This document shows positions 44,803 to 52,548 of a stretch of 64,000 nucleotides of DNA, one piece after another. Every line of letters begins with the position of its first letter. The first letter of the stretch is position 1. Source of the DNA: Nocardiopsis quinghaiensis (lineage in GTDB: Bacteria; Actinomycetota; Actinomycetes; Streptosporangiales; Streptosporangiaceae); NCBI RefSeq assembly GCF_008638365.1, contig NZ_VWVU01000016.1, positions 1 through 64,000 of the forward strand, read 5' to 3'. The translations under genes were made by a program, and so were the position numbers. The notes beneath the pieces are model-generated. The model searched no databases and was not told the origin of the DNA. It was given only the letters and a program-made list of their open reading frames with translations.

Positions 44803-45259
44803 GTGCATGCAGGAATGAGTGTCTTTTCTCATCCTGAGGCGCGTGGCGGGTACCGGTCCGGCGGACCCGGCCCGAGCAACATGATGCCCAGTGGGAACAG
44901 GTGTGTCAGCCTTTCGTGACATCACCTGTAACAGTAGGTAGTGACAGCACCTGTGACCCCACACGCCCGAGGCCACGCTGTCCCGGAAACGGGTACCTTC
45001 CGGGCGATACCAGGTCCTACAGGTGAAGATGATCATGATCCTCTGTAAAGATATTGTTTTCAGTATTTTCCTTACTCTGTGATTTATTCTGTTTTGCGAC
45101 TTGTAGTGGCGGTCCGAAATTCGCTGCCGCTTTGTTCTGGGGCTGGCCCTTTCGGTGGGGGAGGGGGGAGGATGGCCCAGGATGCCCCACCGCACCGGTG
45201 ATTCGTGCGGTTCGAGTTTTCTCCTAAGAGGTTTCGAAGGACAAAGGGAGGCAGGAATA
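44803..45259. other. Intergenic region at the left border of the cluster
   Basis: 457 bp after the thyX terminator. It contains the CACCTGT array and then ~90 bp of unusually AT-rich DNA (around 45020-45110) before the ribosome site of the secreted-peptide gene. No other gene was seen. Confidence 0.5.
44897..45025. promoter_or_regulatory. Array of four CACCTGT motifs
   Basis: GTGACATCACCTGT (44916-44929) and GTGACAGCACCTGT (44941-44954) are 13/14 identical direct repeats 25 bp apart. A third, inverted copy (CTGACACACCTGT read on the minus strand, 44897-44909) lies upstream and a fourth, inverted CACCTGT is at 45019-45025. AT-rich DNA (45020-45110) follows. This looks like a multi-site operator for the downstream region, at the left border of the biosynthetic cluster. 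Confidence 0.55.
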
Positions 45260-45577
45260 ATGAGGGTTCTGGTGTCCGCCGCCGCGGTGTTCGCCTTCAC
45301 GGTGGGCGGGACCGTTCTGGGAGCTGTTCCGGCCCACGCCGCCACGGGAGAGGTCGTGGTGTTCACGACCGAGTTCGAGGCGCTGGAGCGTTACCCGGAC
45401 CCCCCGTCGGGGGCCTGCCACCAGCTTCCGGCCACCGCCCACGTACTGGTCAACCTCACCGACTCCGACGTGAGCATGCACGCCGGCATCACCTGCCTGA
45501 GTCCCGGGTTCGTGGTCGCTCCGGACCACGGCTGGCACGCTCCGCCCAGCGGGATGTTCAGCTTCTCGGTGTCCTGA
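45260..45577 (+). CDS. Small secreted protein, 105 aa
   Basis: Sec signal peptide MRVLVSAAAVFAFTVGGTVL then GAVPAHA-ATG with cleavage after AHA; mature part of ~78 residues beginning ATGEVVVFTTEFEALERY, with two cysteines (GACHQLP, ITCLSPG) likely forming a disulfide. Related to small secreted actinomycete proteins of unknown function. ATG at 45260 has AGGGAGGCAGGA upstream. It sits directly after the CACCTGT array. Confidence 0.75.
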   Translation: MRVLVSAAAVFAFTVGGTVLGAVPAHAATGEVVVFTTEFEALERYPDPPSGACHQLPATAHVLVNLTDSDVSMHAGITCLSPGFVVAPDHGWHAPPSGMFSFSVS

Positions 45578-45821
45578 ACCGACCCGGCCCCGCGGTGGGC
45601 GGACGGTGCCCGTGGGACCGCTCGGCGGACGGAGACCGCCGTGGCGGTCCCCTTCTCCCCACACGTTCACGGGTGGGGGGAGCGACCGTTCCCGGGTTCT
45701 CCGCATCGGAGGTCCACCCGGTCGCCCGGCGCTTTCGCCGCGGTGATCGAGGGCGGAGAACACCTATGCGGTGGTGCTCCGCGCATCGCGAGGAAAAGAA
45801 ACGGAAAGGTGCCCGTCCGTT

Positions 45822-46835
45822 ATGCTGCACACCTTCGTCGTCGGTCTTGGCAGATCGGGAGAAGGACTGCACCTGCCGTCGCTCGCCAAGGCCCGGGCCA
45901 GGGAACCCACCCTGTTCGCCCCGGGCCCGGTGGTGGGGTTCGACCCGTTCCGGACGTCGGCCGAGGGGGTGCTCATGGTCGACTCCCCGGAGGAGGCGGT
46001 GCGCCACGCGCCGCCGCGGAGCACCGTGGTCCACCTGTGCACACCGCCGCACCTGCGTTCCGGCCTGCTGGAGCACCTGGCGGAGCTCGGCTACCGCATG
46101 GTCATCGTGGAGAAGCCGCTGGCCCTGGACCTGGTGGGACTGGCCTCCGTCGCCCGGATCCGGCGGCGCTGGGGCCTGGACATCACCGTCACCACCCAGT
46201 GGCTGGACAGCGCGCTCACCCGACGGCTGCTCGCGGTCCTGCGGGGCAGGGCCTTCGGGGATCTGCGCGCCGTCACGGTGCTGCAGAACAAGCCCCGTTT
46301 CACCCGCACCGTCGACGCGCCGGGCCACCCCACCGCCTTCGACGTGGAGGTGCCGCACGCGCTGGCCGTGGTGATCACCCTCGCCGGGGGAGCGGACATC
46401 GCCTCGGCCTCCCTGGAGGACATGGTGACCGACCGGACACGGCTGCCCCGGCTGGGCCGCGCCCGGCTCGGCCTGAGGCACCACTCGGGAGTGCTCAGCC
46501 AGATCGACTCGGACCTGACCTCTCCCGTGCGCGAGCGCCGCATCGTGCTGGAGTTCGACAGAGCCCTGCTGACCGGCCACTATCCGTGCAGCGCGGCCGA
46601 CCACACGGCCCAGCTGCGGGTGGACGCGCAGGGGTGGGAGCCCATCCGCTCGGTCTTCGACGACGACGCGCTCCCCGCCTTCATCCGGGCCGCCTACATC
46701 CGCTACGCCGGGTCCCGCTGCGCGCCCGGGACGCTCGCGACCCAGATCGAGGCGGTCCGGCTGCTCACCGAGGCCAAGAAACTGTGCGCCTCCGGTACCC
46801 GGGGACAGGGGGTGGACAGTGTCGTCGGCGCCTGA
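45822..46835 (+). CDS. Gfo/Idh/MocA-family oxidoreductase 1 (cluster)
   Basis: 337 residues. NAD(P)-binding start TFVVGLGRSGEGLHLPSLAK with a GLGRSG loop, and the family EKPLALD motif carrying the catalytic lysine. These enzymes oxidise sugars or cyclitols. No strong ribosome site (AAAGG ~13 nt upstream). First gene of a coupled operon: the next gene starts 17 bp before its stop. Substrate is not readable; context (isomerase, two aminotransferases further on) suggests oxidation of a sugar or cyclitol hydroxyl before transamination. Confidence 0.82.
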   Translation: MLHTFVVGLGRSGEGLHLPSLAKARAREPTLFAPGPVVGFDPFRTSAEGVLMVDSPEEAVRHAPPRSTVVHLCTPPHLRSGLLEHLAELGYRMVIVEKPLALDLVGLASVARIRRRWGLDITVTTQWLDSALTRRLLAVLRGRAFGDLRAVTVLQNKPRFTRTVDAPGHPTAFDVEVPHALAVVITLAGGADIASASLEDMVTDRTRLPRLGRARLGLRHHSGVLSQIDSDLTSPVRERRIVLEFDRALLTGHYPCSAADHTAQLRVDAQGWEPIRSVFDDDALPAFIRAAYIRYAGSRCAPGTLATQIEAVRLLTEAKKLCASGTRGQGVDSVVGA

Positions 46836-47724
46836 GCGGCCCCGCCCGGTACCCGCCGGGATCGGGGACGAGGCCGCACCCGGCCTCGACGGACAGCTCG
46901 CCGCCCTGGCCGAGCTCGGCTGGAACCGCCTGGAGCTGCGCACCATCGACGCGGTTCCCATCGCCGAGGTGGACGAGCGGGCCTTCGCCCGTGCCGCGCG
47001 CGGGATCCGGGACACCGGAACCGACGTGGTCGCCGTCGCCTCGCGCATCGGTGACTGGTCCCGGCCCGCCACCGGGGACTTCGCCCTCGACCTGGCCGAA
47101 CTGGAGGTCCTGGCGAGGCGCTGCGCCGTGCTGGGAACCCGGTTGGTCAGGATCATGTCCCATCCCTCGGGCGGGCTGGCCGAACCCGGGTGGGGACGCC
47201 GGGTCCGCGCGCGCCTGCGCGAGTTGGCCCGGCGGGCCGAGGACACCGGGCTGGTGCTGGTGCACGAGAACTGCGCGGGCTGGGCGGGTGAGAGCGCGGA
47301 GCGGGCGCTGGAGCTGCTGGCCGAGGTGGACAGCCCGGCGCTGCGGCTGCTGTTCGACACCGGCAACGGCGTCGCCCACGGGTACCGTGCCCCCGAGATG
47401 CTGCGCGCGCTCGTCGCACACGTGGCGCACGTCCACGTCAAGGACGCGGTGACCGGTCCCGGAGGCGAGGTCGGCTACGTGCTCCCCGGCACCGGGGAGG
47501 CCGGGGTGGCCGCATGCCTGGAGCTGCTGGCCGAACACGGCTACACCGGAGCGCTGTCCATCGAGCCCCACCTGCACCTGCGCCCGCACCTGCGGGCCTC
47601 GGGAGGCGACCCCGGCCGCGGGGACCGCGCCGCCTTCGTCGCCTACGGGCACGAACTGGAACGGCTCATGGTCCGGCAGTGGGGCGCGGTGCCCGCGCCC
47701 CGGAGCACGGAGGGGGCCCGGTGA
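46819..47724 (+). CDS. Sugar phosphate isomerase/epimerase-type TIM barrel (cluster)
   Basis: 301 residues of the xylose-isomerase-like AP endonuclease 2 superfamily. Probable metal ligands: Glu of VLVHENCAGW, Asp of LLFDTGNGVAHG, His of AHVHVKDAV and Glu of LSIEPHLHLRP. Members isomerise or epimerise sugars and inositol derivatives (IolE, IolI, hydroxypyruvate isomerase types). GTG start inside the end of the dehydrogenase gene; its stop overlaps the M20 gene by 4 bp. Acts presumably on the ketone made by the neighbouring dehydrogenase. Confidence 0.82.
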   Translation: MSSAPERPRPVPAGIGDEAAPGLDGQLAALAELGWNRLELRTIDAVPIAEVDERAFARAARGIRDTGTDVVAVASRIGDWSRPATGDFALDLAELEVLARRCAVLGTRLVRIMSHPSGGLAEPGWGRRVRARLRELARRAEDTGLVLVHENCAGWAGESAERALELLAEVDSPALRLLFDTGNGVAHGYRAPEMLRALVAHVAHVHVKDAVTGPGGEVGYVLPGTGEAGVAACLELLAEHGYTGALSIEPHLHLRPHLRASGGDPGRGDRAAFVAYGHELERLMVRQWGAVPAPRSTEGAR

Positions 47725-49004
47725 ACGCGACCCTCTCCTCCGATGACCGCGCCCTGCTGCTGCGGCTGCTGGAGCTGCCCACCGCGGGACCGCTGGAGAC
47801 CGGACCGGACGGGCCCCGGCCGCGTCTGCGCGAGGCCCAGCGCGTCTACGCCCGCGCCGCGCTCGAAACCGGCTTTCGCGTGGTGCGCCACGCCCCGGCC
47901 GACCCCGCCGACATGGACCGCCCCGACGTTCCGGCTCCCGTGCGCGAGGCCCTGTCCGACCCCGCCTTCCTCGACTGCCAGCCCAGCCTGGTGCTGCGGC
48001 TGGGCCCCGAGCTGCCCGCGGAGCGCACCGTGATGTTCAACGTGCACCTGGACACGGTCGCCGGGCGGCTCCCGGTCGGCTTCGACGGTGAGCGCTTCCA
48101 CGGGCGCGGAGCCATCGACGCCAAGGGCCCGGCGGTGGCGCTGCTGGCCGGGGTGCGTGCCGCGCGCGAGCGGTCTTCCGCCCTGGGCCGCGACGTCGCG
48201 GTGATCGTCCAGGCCGTGGCCGGGGAGGAGGGCGGCGCCATGGGGGTGCTGGGCACCCGCCCGCTGGTCGAGCGCGGCCACACCGGCCGGCTCAACGTGT
48301 TCTGCGAGCCCACACGGATGCGGTTCCTCCCGCGCAGCACGGCGGCGATGACCGCACGGGTGTCGGTCCACGGGGACGACGCGGTGGACGACCGTCCGCA
48401 CACCGGGCACAACGCCGCCGTGCTGCTGGGCTTCCTGGCCCAGCACCTGGGGCGCGCGCTCGACACGCACGCCGTGTCGGGAGCCGTGTGCGTGGCGGGG
48501 CTGCACACCGGCACCCTGCACAACAGGGTCTACGGCACCGGCTCGCTGCTGCTCAACCTCTCCTACGCCCGGGCCGGTGCGGGACGCGTGCTGGAGTCCG
48601 CGCTGACCGAGGCGCTCGACGAGGGCCTCGACGCGTTCGCGGAGGCCTTCGCCGGGACCGCGCTGTTCGACCGGACCGCCGCGGACGCGCGGGCCCTGAC
48701 CCGCCTGGAGTGGCACAAGCGCGGCCTGCCCGTGCTGGACGACCGCGATCCCTGGGGGCGGGCCCTGATGAGCCGCGCCGGGATCGACCCGTGGCCCTCC
48801 GGCGAGCCGGCCTTCACCTGTGACGCCATCTGGATGTCCGGAGTCGCCGGGGCGTGCACCGTGGTGCTGGGTCCCGGGGACCTGGCCGCCAACAACGCGC
48901 ACGCCGACGGCGAGTTCGCCGCCGCCGCCGAGCTCGACGGGTTCGCCGACGCGGTGGCCCGCCTCCTGACAGCCTTCACCGCCCAGACGAACGGACGACC
49001 GTGA
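47721..49004 (+). CDS. M20/ArgE-DapE family metallohydrolase (cluster)
   Basis: 427 residues. Two-zinc site: His109/Asp111 (NVHLDTVAG), Asp133 (GRGAIDAKGP) and Glu169-Glu170 (AGEEGGAMG). Such enzymes cleave N-acyl, carbamoyl or dipeptide amide bonds. In this setting removal of an N-acyl protecting group from an amino-sugar or amino-acid intermediate is a reasonable guess. GTG start in a GTGA overlap with the preceding gene, and GTGA overlap with the next. Confidence 0.83.
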   Translation: MNATLSSDDRALLLRLLELPTAGPLETGPDGPRPRLREAQRVYARAALETGFRVVRHAPADPADMDRPDVPAPVREALSDPAFLDCQPSLVLRLGPELPAERTVMFNVHLDTVAGRLPVGFDGERFHGRGAIDAKGPAVALLAGVRAARERSSALGRDVAVIVQAVAGEEGGAMGVLGTRPLVERGHTGRLNVFCEPTRMRFLPRSTAAMTARVSVHGDDAVDDRPHTGHNAAVLLGFLAQHLGRALDTHAVSGAVCVAGLHTGTLHNRVYGTGSLLLNLSYARAGAGRVLESALTEALDEGLDAFAEAFAGTALFDRTAADARALTRLEWHKRGLPVLDDRDPWGRALMSRAGIDPWPSGEPAFTCDAIWMSGVAGACTVVLGPGDLAANNAHADGEFAAAAELDGFADAVARLLTAFTAQTNGRP

Positions 49005-50140
49005 GCACCACCTCCCACATCCCGCCACAGGCCCCGCCGGACCAGGGGTCCGTGCGGGTGGACCACGACGACCTGATCACCTTCGCCGCCGGGGTGTTCG
49101 CCCACCGCGGCCTCGCGCCGCACCGGGCGGAGGAGGCGGCGCGGGCGCTGTGCCACGGCGACCTCGCCGGACCGCGCTCGCACGGCCTGGCCAACCTGAC
49201 ACGGCTCTACCTGCCACTGCTCGACGAGGGCAGGGCCGACCCCGCCGCCGAACCCCGCACCGTCACCGACCTGGGCGCCGCCGTACTTCTGGACGCCCGC
49301 CGGGCGCTGGGCCTGTGGGCGGCGAGCGAGGCCATGGACCGGGCCACCGAGCGCGCGGAACGCCACGGCATCGGTCTGGTGTCCGTGCGCGGCGCCACCC
49401 ACCTGGGATGCGCCGGTTACCACGCGCTGCGCGCGGCCGAACGCGGCATGGTGGGCCTGGTGGCCAGCAACTGCGGACGCCAGCGCATCGCCCGGCCGCC
49501 CGGCGGCGCGGTGGCGATGCTGGGCACCAACCCGCTCAGCGTCGCGGCCCCGGCCGGCCAGCATCCCCCGTTCCTGCTCGACATGAGCACCACGGCCGCG
49601 CCCACCGGTCGGATCCGCCAGGCGGCCCGCGGGGGACAGGTCCTGCCCGAGGGGCTTCTGTGCGACGACCTGGGCGCACCCGTCACCGACCCGGACGCCT
49701 TCGACGCCGGACGGGCGCACCTGATGTGGCTGGGCGGCAGGGAGGGCCGGTACAAGGGGTTCGGACTGGGACTGATGGTGGAGGTGCTGGCCGCGCTGGT
49801 GCCCGGCGCCGGGCTGGGACCGCATCCCGACGCCCTCACGGGCGACGGCGGGCCGAGCGGTCGCGACGACGACATCGGCTTCCTCGTCGCCGCCGTCGCG
49901 CCCGACGCCCTGCGGGAGGGGGCCGGCGCGGACGCGGAGGGACTGTTCGGCGCGCTGCTGGCGTGCCCGCCGACCGATCCGGCCGAGCCGGTGCGCTACC
50001 CCGGCTGGCACGAGTACCACCGGGCGGGGGAGCGGCGGCGCGGGGGCGTGCCGCTGGAGGCGTCGCTGTACACGGAGCTGGCCGCGCTGGCCGAGCGGAC
50101 CGGGCTGGGGATCCCGCCCGTCCAGGGAGTCCCGCGATGA
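49001..50140 (+). CDS. Malate/L-lactate dehydrogenase family (Ldh2/YlbC-type) oxidoreductase (cluster)
   Basis: 379 residues of the NAD(P)-dependent Ldh2/ureidoglycolate/delta-piperideine-2-carboxylate dehydrogenase fold. Family hallmarks: GDLAGPRSHGLANL, GLVSVRGATHLGCAGYHA (catalytic His region) and GTNPLSVAAPA, MSTTAAPTGRIRQAARG. Could oxidise a 2-hydroxy acid or reduce a cyclic imine. Near residue 245 the loop is shortened (LMWLGGREGRYKGFGL). GTGA and ATGA overlaps on both sides. Confidence 0.83.
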   Translation: MSTTSHIPPQAPPDQGSVRVDHDDLITFAAGVFAHRGLAPHRAEEAARALCHGDLAGPRSHGLANLTRLYLPLLDEGRADPAAEPRTVTDLGAAVLLDARRALGLWAASEAMDRATERAERHGIGLVSVRGATHLGCAGYHALRAAERGMVGLVASNCGRQRIARPPGGAVAMLGTNPLSVAAPAGQHPPFLLDMSTTAAPTGRIRQAARGGQVLPEGLLCDDLGAPVTDPDAFDAGRAHLMWLGGREGRYKGFGLGLMVEVLAALVPGAGLGPHPDALTGDGGPSGRDDDIGFLVAAVAPDALREGAGADAEGLFGALLACPPTDPAEPVRYPGWHEYHRAGERRRGGVPLEASLYTELAALAERTGLGIPPVQGVPR

Positions 50141-51159
50141 GGCCGCCGCTGCGGGTCGGGCTGGTCGGCCTCGGTGTGATCTCCCGCTTCTACCTCGCCG
50201 CGCTGCGCACCGTACCCGGACTGGAGCTGGTCGCGGTGTGCGACCGGAACCCGGCCGTGCTGGCCGCACGCCCGACCGGCGTACCGGGCCACACCGACCA
50301 CGCGCGGATGCTGGACGAGGTCGCTCCGGACGCGGTGGTGGTCACCGCGCCCAACGACGCGCACGCCCGGATCTGCGCCGACGCCCTCGGGTGGGGCGCG
50401 GCCGTGTGCGTGGAGAAGCCGCTGGCACTGGACGCGGCCCAGGCGGAGCCGCTCGCCGCGCTCGCCCGGGAGCGGGGCGCCCCGCTGTTCACCGCCTTCC
50501 ACCGCCGGTACAACTCCGGGGTCGCGCGGCTGCGTGAGGACCTGGCCGGCCGGCGGGTGGTGGAGATGACCGTGCGCTACCTGGAGCGGATCGAGGAGCA
50601 CGCCGGAACCGACACCTGGTACCTGGATCCGGAGCGGTGCGGAGGGGGATGCGTCGCCGACAACGGGCCCAACGCGTTCGACCTGGTCGAGTCGCTGGTC
50701 GGTCCGGCCGAGGTGGTGGCGGCGCGTGTGGACCGGGACGCCGCGGGCACCGACCGGTGGGCCGAGGTCGGACTGCGGGCCGGGGGGACCGCGGTCGGAG
50801 GCCGCCCGTCGGGGATTCCCGACGGGCGGCGAGGAGGAGGGAGCCGCGGCCGTGGGGCGGCCGTCGGGGGCGGGGCCCGCGTCAGGGTGCTGCTCGACTG
50901 GTCGCATCCCGGCGAGCGCAAGGACGTCGAGGTGCGCACCGCCGATGGCGCGGTCCTGAGGACGGACATGCTGGCGGGCCATCCCGGTTTCAAGGGGTCC
51001 CTGTGGCACGAGTACGTCGGAGTGCTCACCGAGTTCGAGCGGCGGGTGCGCGACGGTCTGGTCGAGGACCCGGGCGGACCGTCCGCGCTGCGGCTGGTCG
51101 GTGACGCCTACCGGTTGGCGGCCACCGAGGGGAAGCGGACACAGGAGGGAGTGGGATGA
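50137..51159 (+). CDS. Gfo/Idh/MocA-family oxidoreductase 2 (cluster)
   Basis: 340 residues. VGLVGLGVISRFYLAALRTV (nucleotide loop GLGVIS) and CVEKPLALDAAQ (catalytic Lys) place it in the family; GTDTWYLDPERCGGGCVADNG is the substrate-side motif. A ~28-residue Gly/Arg-rich insertion (around 222-249) is unusual. Only distantly similar to dehydrogenase 1, so probably a different step. ATGA overlaps with both neighbours. Confidence 0.83.
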   Translation: MRPPLRVGLVGLGVISRFYLAALRTVPGLELVAVCDRNPAVLAARPTGVPGHTDHARMLDEVAPDAVVVTAPNDAHARICADALGWGAAVCVEKPLALDAAQAEPLAALARERGAPLFTAFHRRYNSGVARLREDLAGRRVVEMTVRYLERIEEHAGTDTWYLDPERCGGGCVADNGPNAFDLVESLVGPAEVVAARVDRDAAGTDRWAEVGLRAGGTAVGGRPSGIPDGRRGGGSRGRGAAVGGGARVRVLLDWSHPGERKDVEVRTADGAVLRTDMLAGHPGFKGSLWHEYVGVLTEFERRVRDGLVEDPGGPSALRLVGDAYRLAATEGKRTQEGVG

Positions 51160-51626
51160 ACCCGTACGAGGACGGCCCCAAACGCGAGGTCACCGCGACG
51201 CTGGTGAAGGTCCTGGTGCACCGCCGGGCCGAGCGGGGCATGCGGCTCATCCCCCACGCGAGCCGGTGCGTCCGCGCGGGAGAGGTGCACGAGCTGGTCG
51301 CCACCGACCACACCGAGACGGCGGCGGGGGCCCGGATCGACAGGGTCGGCTTCCTCGGGTTCGCCGAGATCACCGCCGCGGGGGTGGTGGACCGGGGCGA
51401 CGAGGTGTGGATCGGCTCCCGTCGGGTGGGGGTGGTGCTCGGCTTCGACGGCTGCCACATGCCCAACCACTACAACGTGTTGATCCAGGCCGAGCCGGTG
51501 CCGACCGGGCGGGACCTGGGGCTGGCCGCGGGGGAGGCACTGGTGTTCCGCCAGGGCACTCCGGACGCCGCGGCGGGGGCCGCTTTCTCCGAATCGGTTC
51601 CAGAAGAATCCGGTATTTGCTCATAA
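51156..51626 (+). CDS. Small conserved protein, possibly DUF6917-like (cluster)
   Basis: 156 residues: LVKVLVHRRAERGMRLIPHA, ELVATDHTETAAGARIDRVG, VVDRGDEVWIGSRRVGVVLG, then GCHMPNHYNVLIQAE. Soluble, beta-rich, with conserved His/Asn/Cys (DGCHMPNHYN) suggestive of an active or metal site. I recall similar proteins only as uncharacterised (DUF6917-like); no function is known to me. ATGA overlap with the dehydrogenase before it, last gene of the first operon. A perfect palindrome follows its stop codon. Confidence 0.7.
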   Translation: MNPYEDGPKREVTATLVKVLVHRRAERGMRLIPHASRCVRAGEVHELVATDHTETAAGARIDRVGFLGFAEITAAGVVDRGDEVWIGSRRVGVVLGFDGCHMPNHYNVLIQAEPVPTGRDLGLAAGEALVFRQGTPDAAAGAAFSESVPEESGICS

Positions 51627-51629
51627 ATG

Positions 51630-51648
51630 TCCGATATAAATTATCGGA
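51630..51648. promoter_or_regulatory. TCCGATA-TAAAT-TATCGGA palindrome
   Basis: Perfect 7-bp dyad with a 5-bp AT centre, starting 4 bp after the stop codon of operon 1 and ~160 bp before the EF-hand gene. It could be a weak terminator or, because it is AT-rich and in front of a promoter, an operator. Confidence 0.5.
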
Positions 51649-51808
51649 GATGCCGATCTTATTGTTCTGACCCCCTTTTGTGTGGGGTGGTTCGGAGGTA
51701 ATGTTTGGAAGTGGGGGGAGTTCGACTGGGCTCGGTCGAAGATCCTTTCCCATGTTGGGATGCAGCATCGTACGCCTGTTTTTCCGTGTTGAATGTGAGG
51801 GAAATTCA

Positions 51809-52336
51809 ATGACGACCGCCACCAAGGCCAACAGCCGCCTCGAGGAGCGCTTCCGTCTCTGGGACAACAACGGTAACGGGGTGATCGAGCGCTCGGACTT
51901 CGAGAGTGAGGCGAGCGACATCATCTCGCGTCTGGGGGCCGAGGGCACCGCCAAGGGCAACGCGCTCAAGGAGGCGTACCTGGGCATGTTCGACCAGCTG
52001 GCCACGGCCGCGGGCAGCCAGCGGATGACCAAGGAGCAGTTCGTCACGGTCGCCGAGCAGAAGATCATCAGCAGGGGCGACGCCGGGTTCGCCGAGATCG
52101 TCCAGCCGACCATCCAGGCGATCGTCGACGTGCTGGACGTCGACAACAGCGGTGAGATCAGCCCGAGCGAGATGGAGAAGTGGTTCGACGCCATCGGCAT
52201 CGACGGCGCCGAGGCCGCCCGGGCCTTCTCCGAGCTGGACACCGACGGCAGCGGCCGTCTGTCCACCGCCGAGCTGGTCGCGGCGGTCCGCGACTACCAC
52301 CTCGGCAAGAACGACATCCCCCTCCTCGGCGGCTAG
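51809..52336 (+). CDS. Calerythrin-type EF-hand calcium-binding protein
   Basis: 175 residues. Three good EF-hand loops: D19-D30 (DNNGNGVIERSD), D110-E121 (DVDNSGEISPSE) and D144-E155 (DTDGSGRLSTAE), plus one degenerate site around 63-75. This is the four-EF-hand layout of calerythrin from actinomycetes, a cytosolic Ca2+ buffer or sensor. ATG at 51809 with GAGGGA upstream. The TAG stop is part of the CTAG target duplication of the adjacent insertion, so the reading frame was preserved. Why a calcium protein lies inside a biosynthetic cluster is unclear. Confidence 0.92.
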   Translation: MTTATKANSRLEERFRLWDNNGNGVIERSDFESEASDIISRLGAEGTAKGNALKEAYLGMFDQLATAAGSQRMTKEQFVTVAEQKIISRGDAGFAEIVQPTIQAIVDVLDVDNSGEISPSEMEKWFDAIGIDGAEAARAFSELDTDGSGRLSTAELVAAVRDYHLGKNDIPLLGG

Positions 52337-52497
52337 GGAGTGTTTTTTAGAAGGCTTTCGGGTCAGCGAGCGGCCGTCCCAGGCAATCTCTCGCAAGACG
52401 ATGTGCGAAGTTCAGCCTGGTCGTGCTTCACGAGCGCAGAGGCGTAGCGAGAGGCAGCCTGGCGGACGCGAGCCCGGAATGGTTCAAAAAACACGAC
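52337..52497. mobile_element. 161-bp MITE-like insertion flanked by CTAG duplications
   Basis: The left end reads GGAGTGTTTTTTAGAA and the right end, on the minus strand, GTCGTGTTTTTTGAA, imperfect terminal inverted repeats sharing GTGTTTTTT and GAA. CTAG occurs immediately outside both ends (52333-52336 and 52498-52501), the 4-bp duplication expected of IS5-type (YTAR target) elements. No transposase is encoded, so it is non-autonomous or a deletion remnant. It separates the EF-hand gene from the second operon. Confidence 0.7.
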
Positions 52498-52548
52498 CTA
52501 GGTCCGTCCCCGGTCCCCTCGCCCCCTCCGCGGTACGGAAACGGAAAA

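Noticed and set aside
44897-45110. Plasmid-type replication origin (iterons plus AT-rich segment)
   Set aside because: No replication initiator gene is nearby and the copies are in mixed orientation; an operator array is simpler.
52423-52548. ATG at 52423 as start of the first DegT gene
   Set aside because: It lies inside the mobile insertion, and the encoded residues do not belong to the aminotransferase family.
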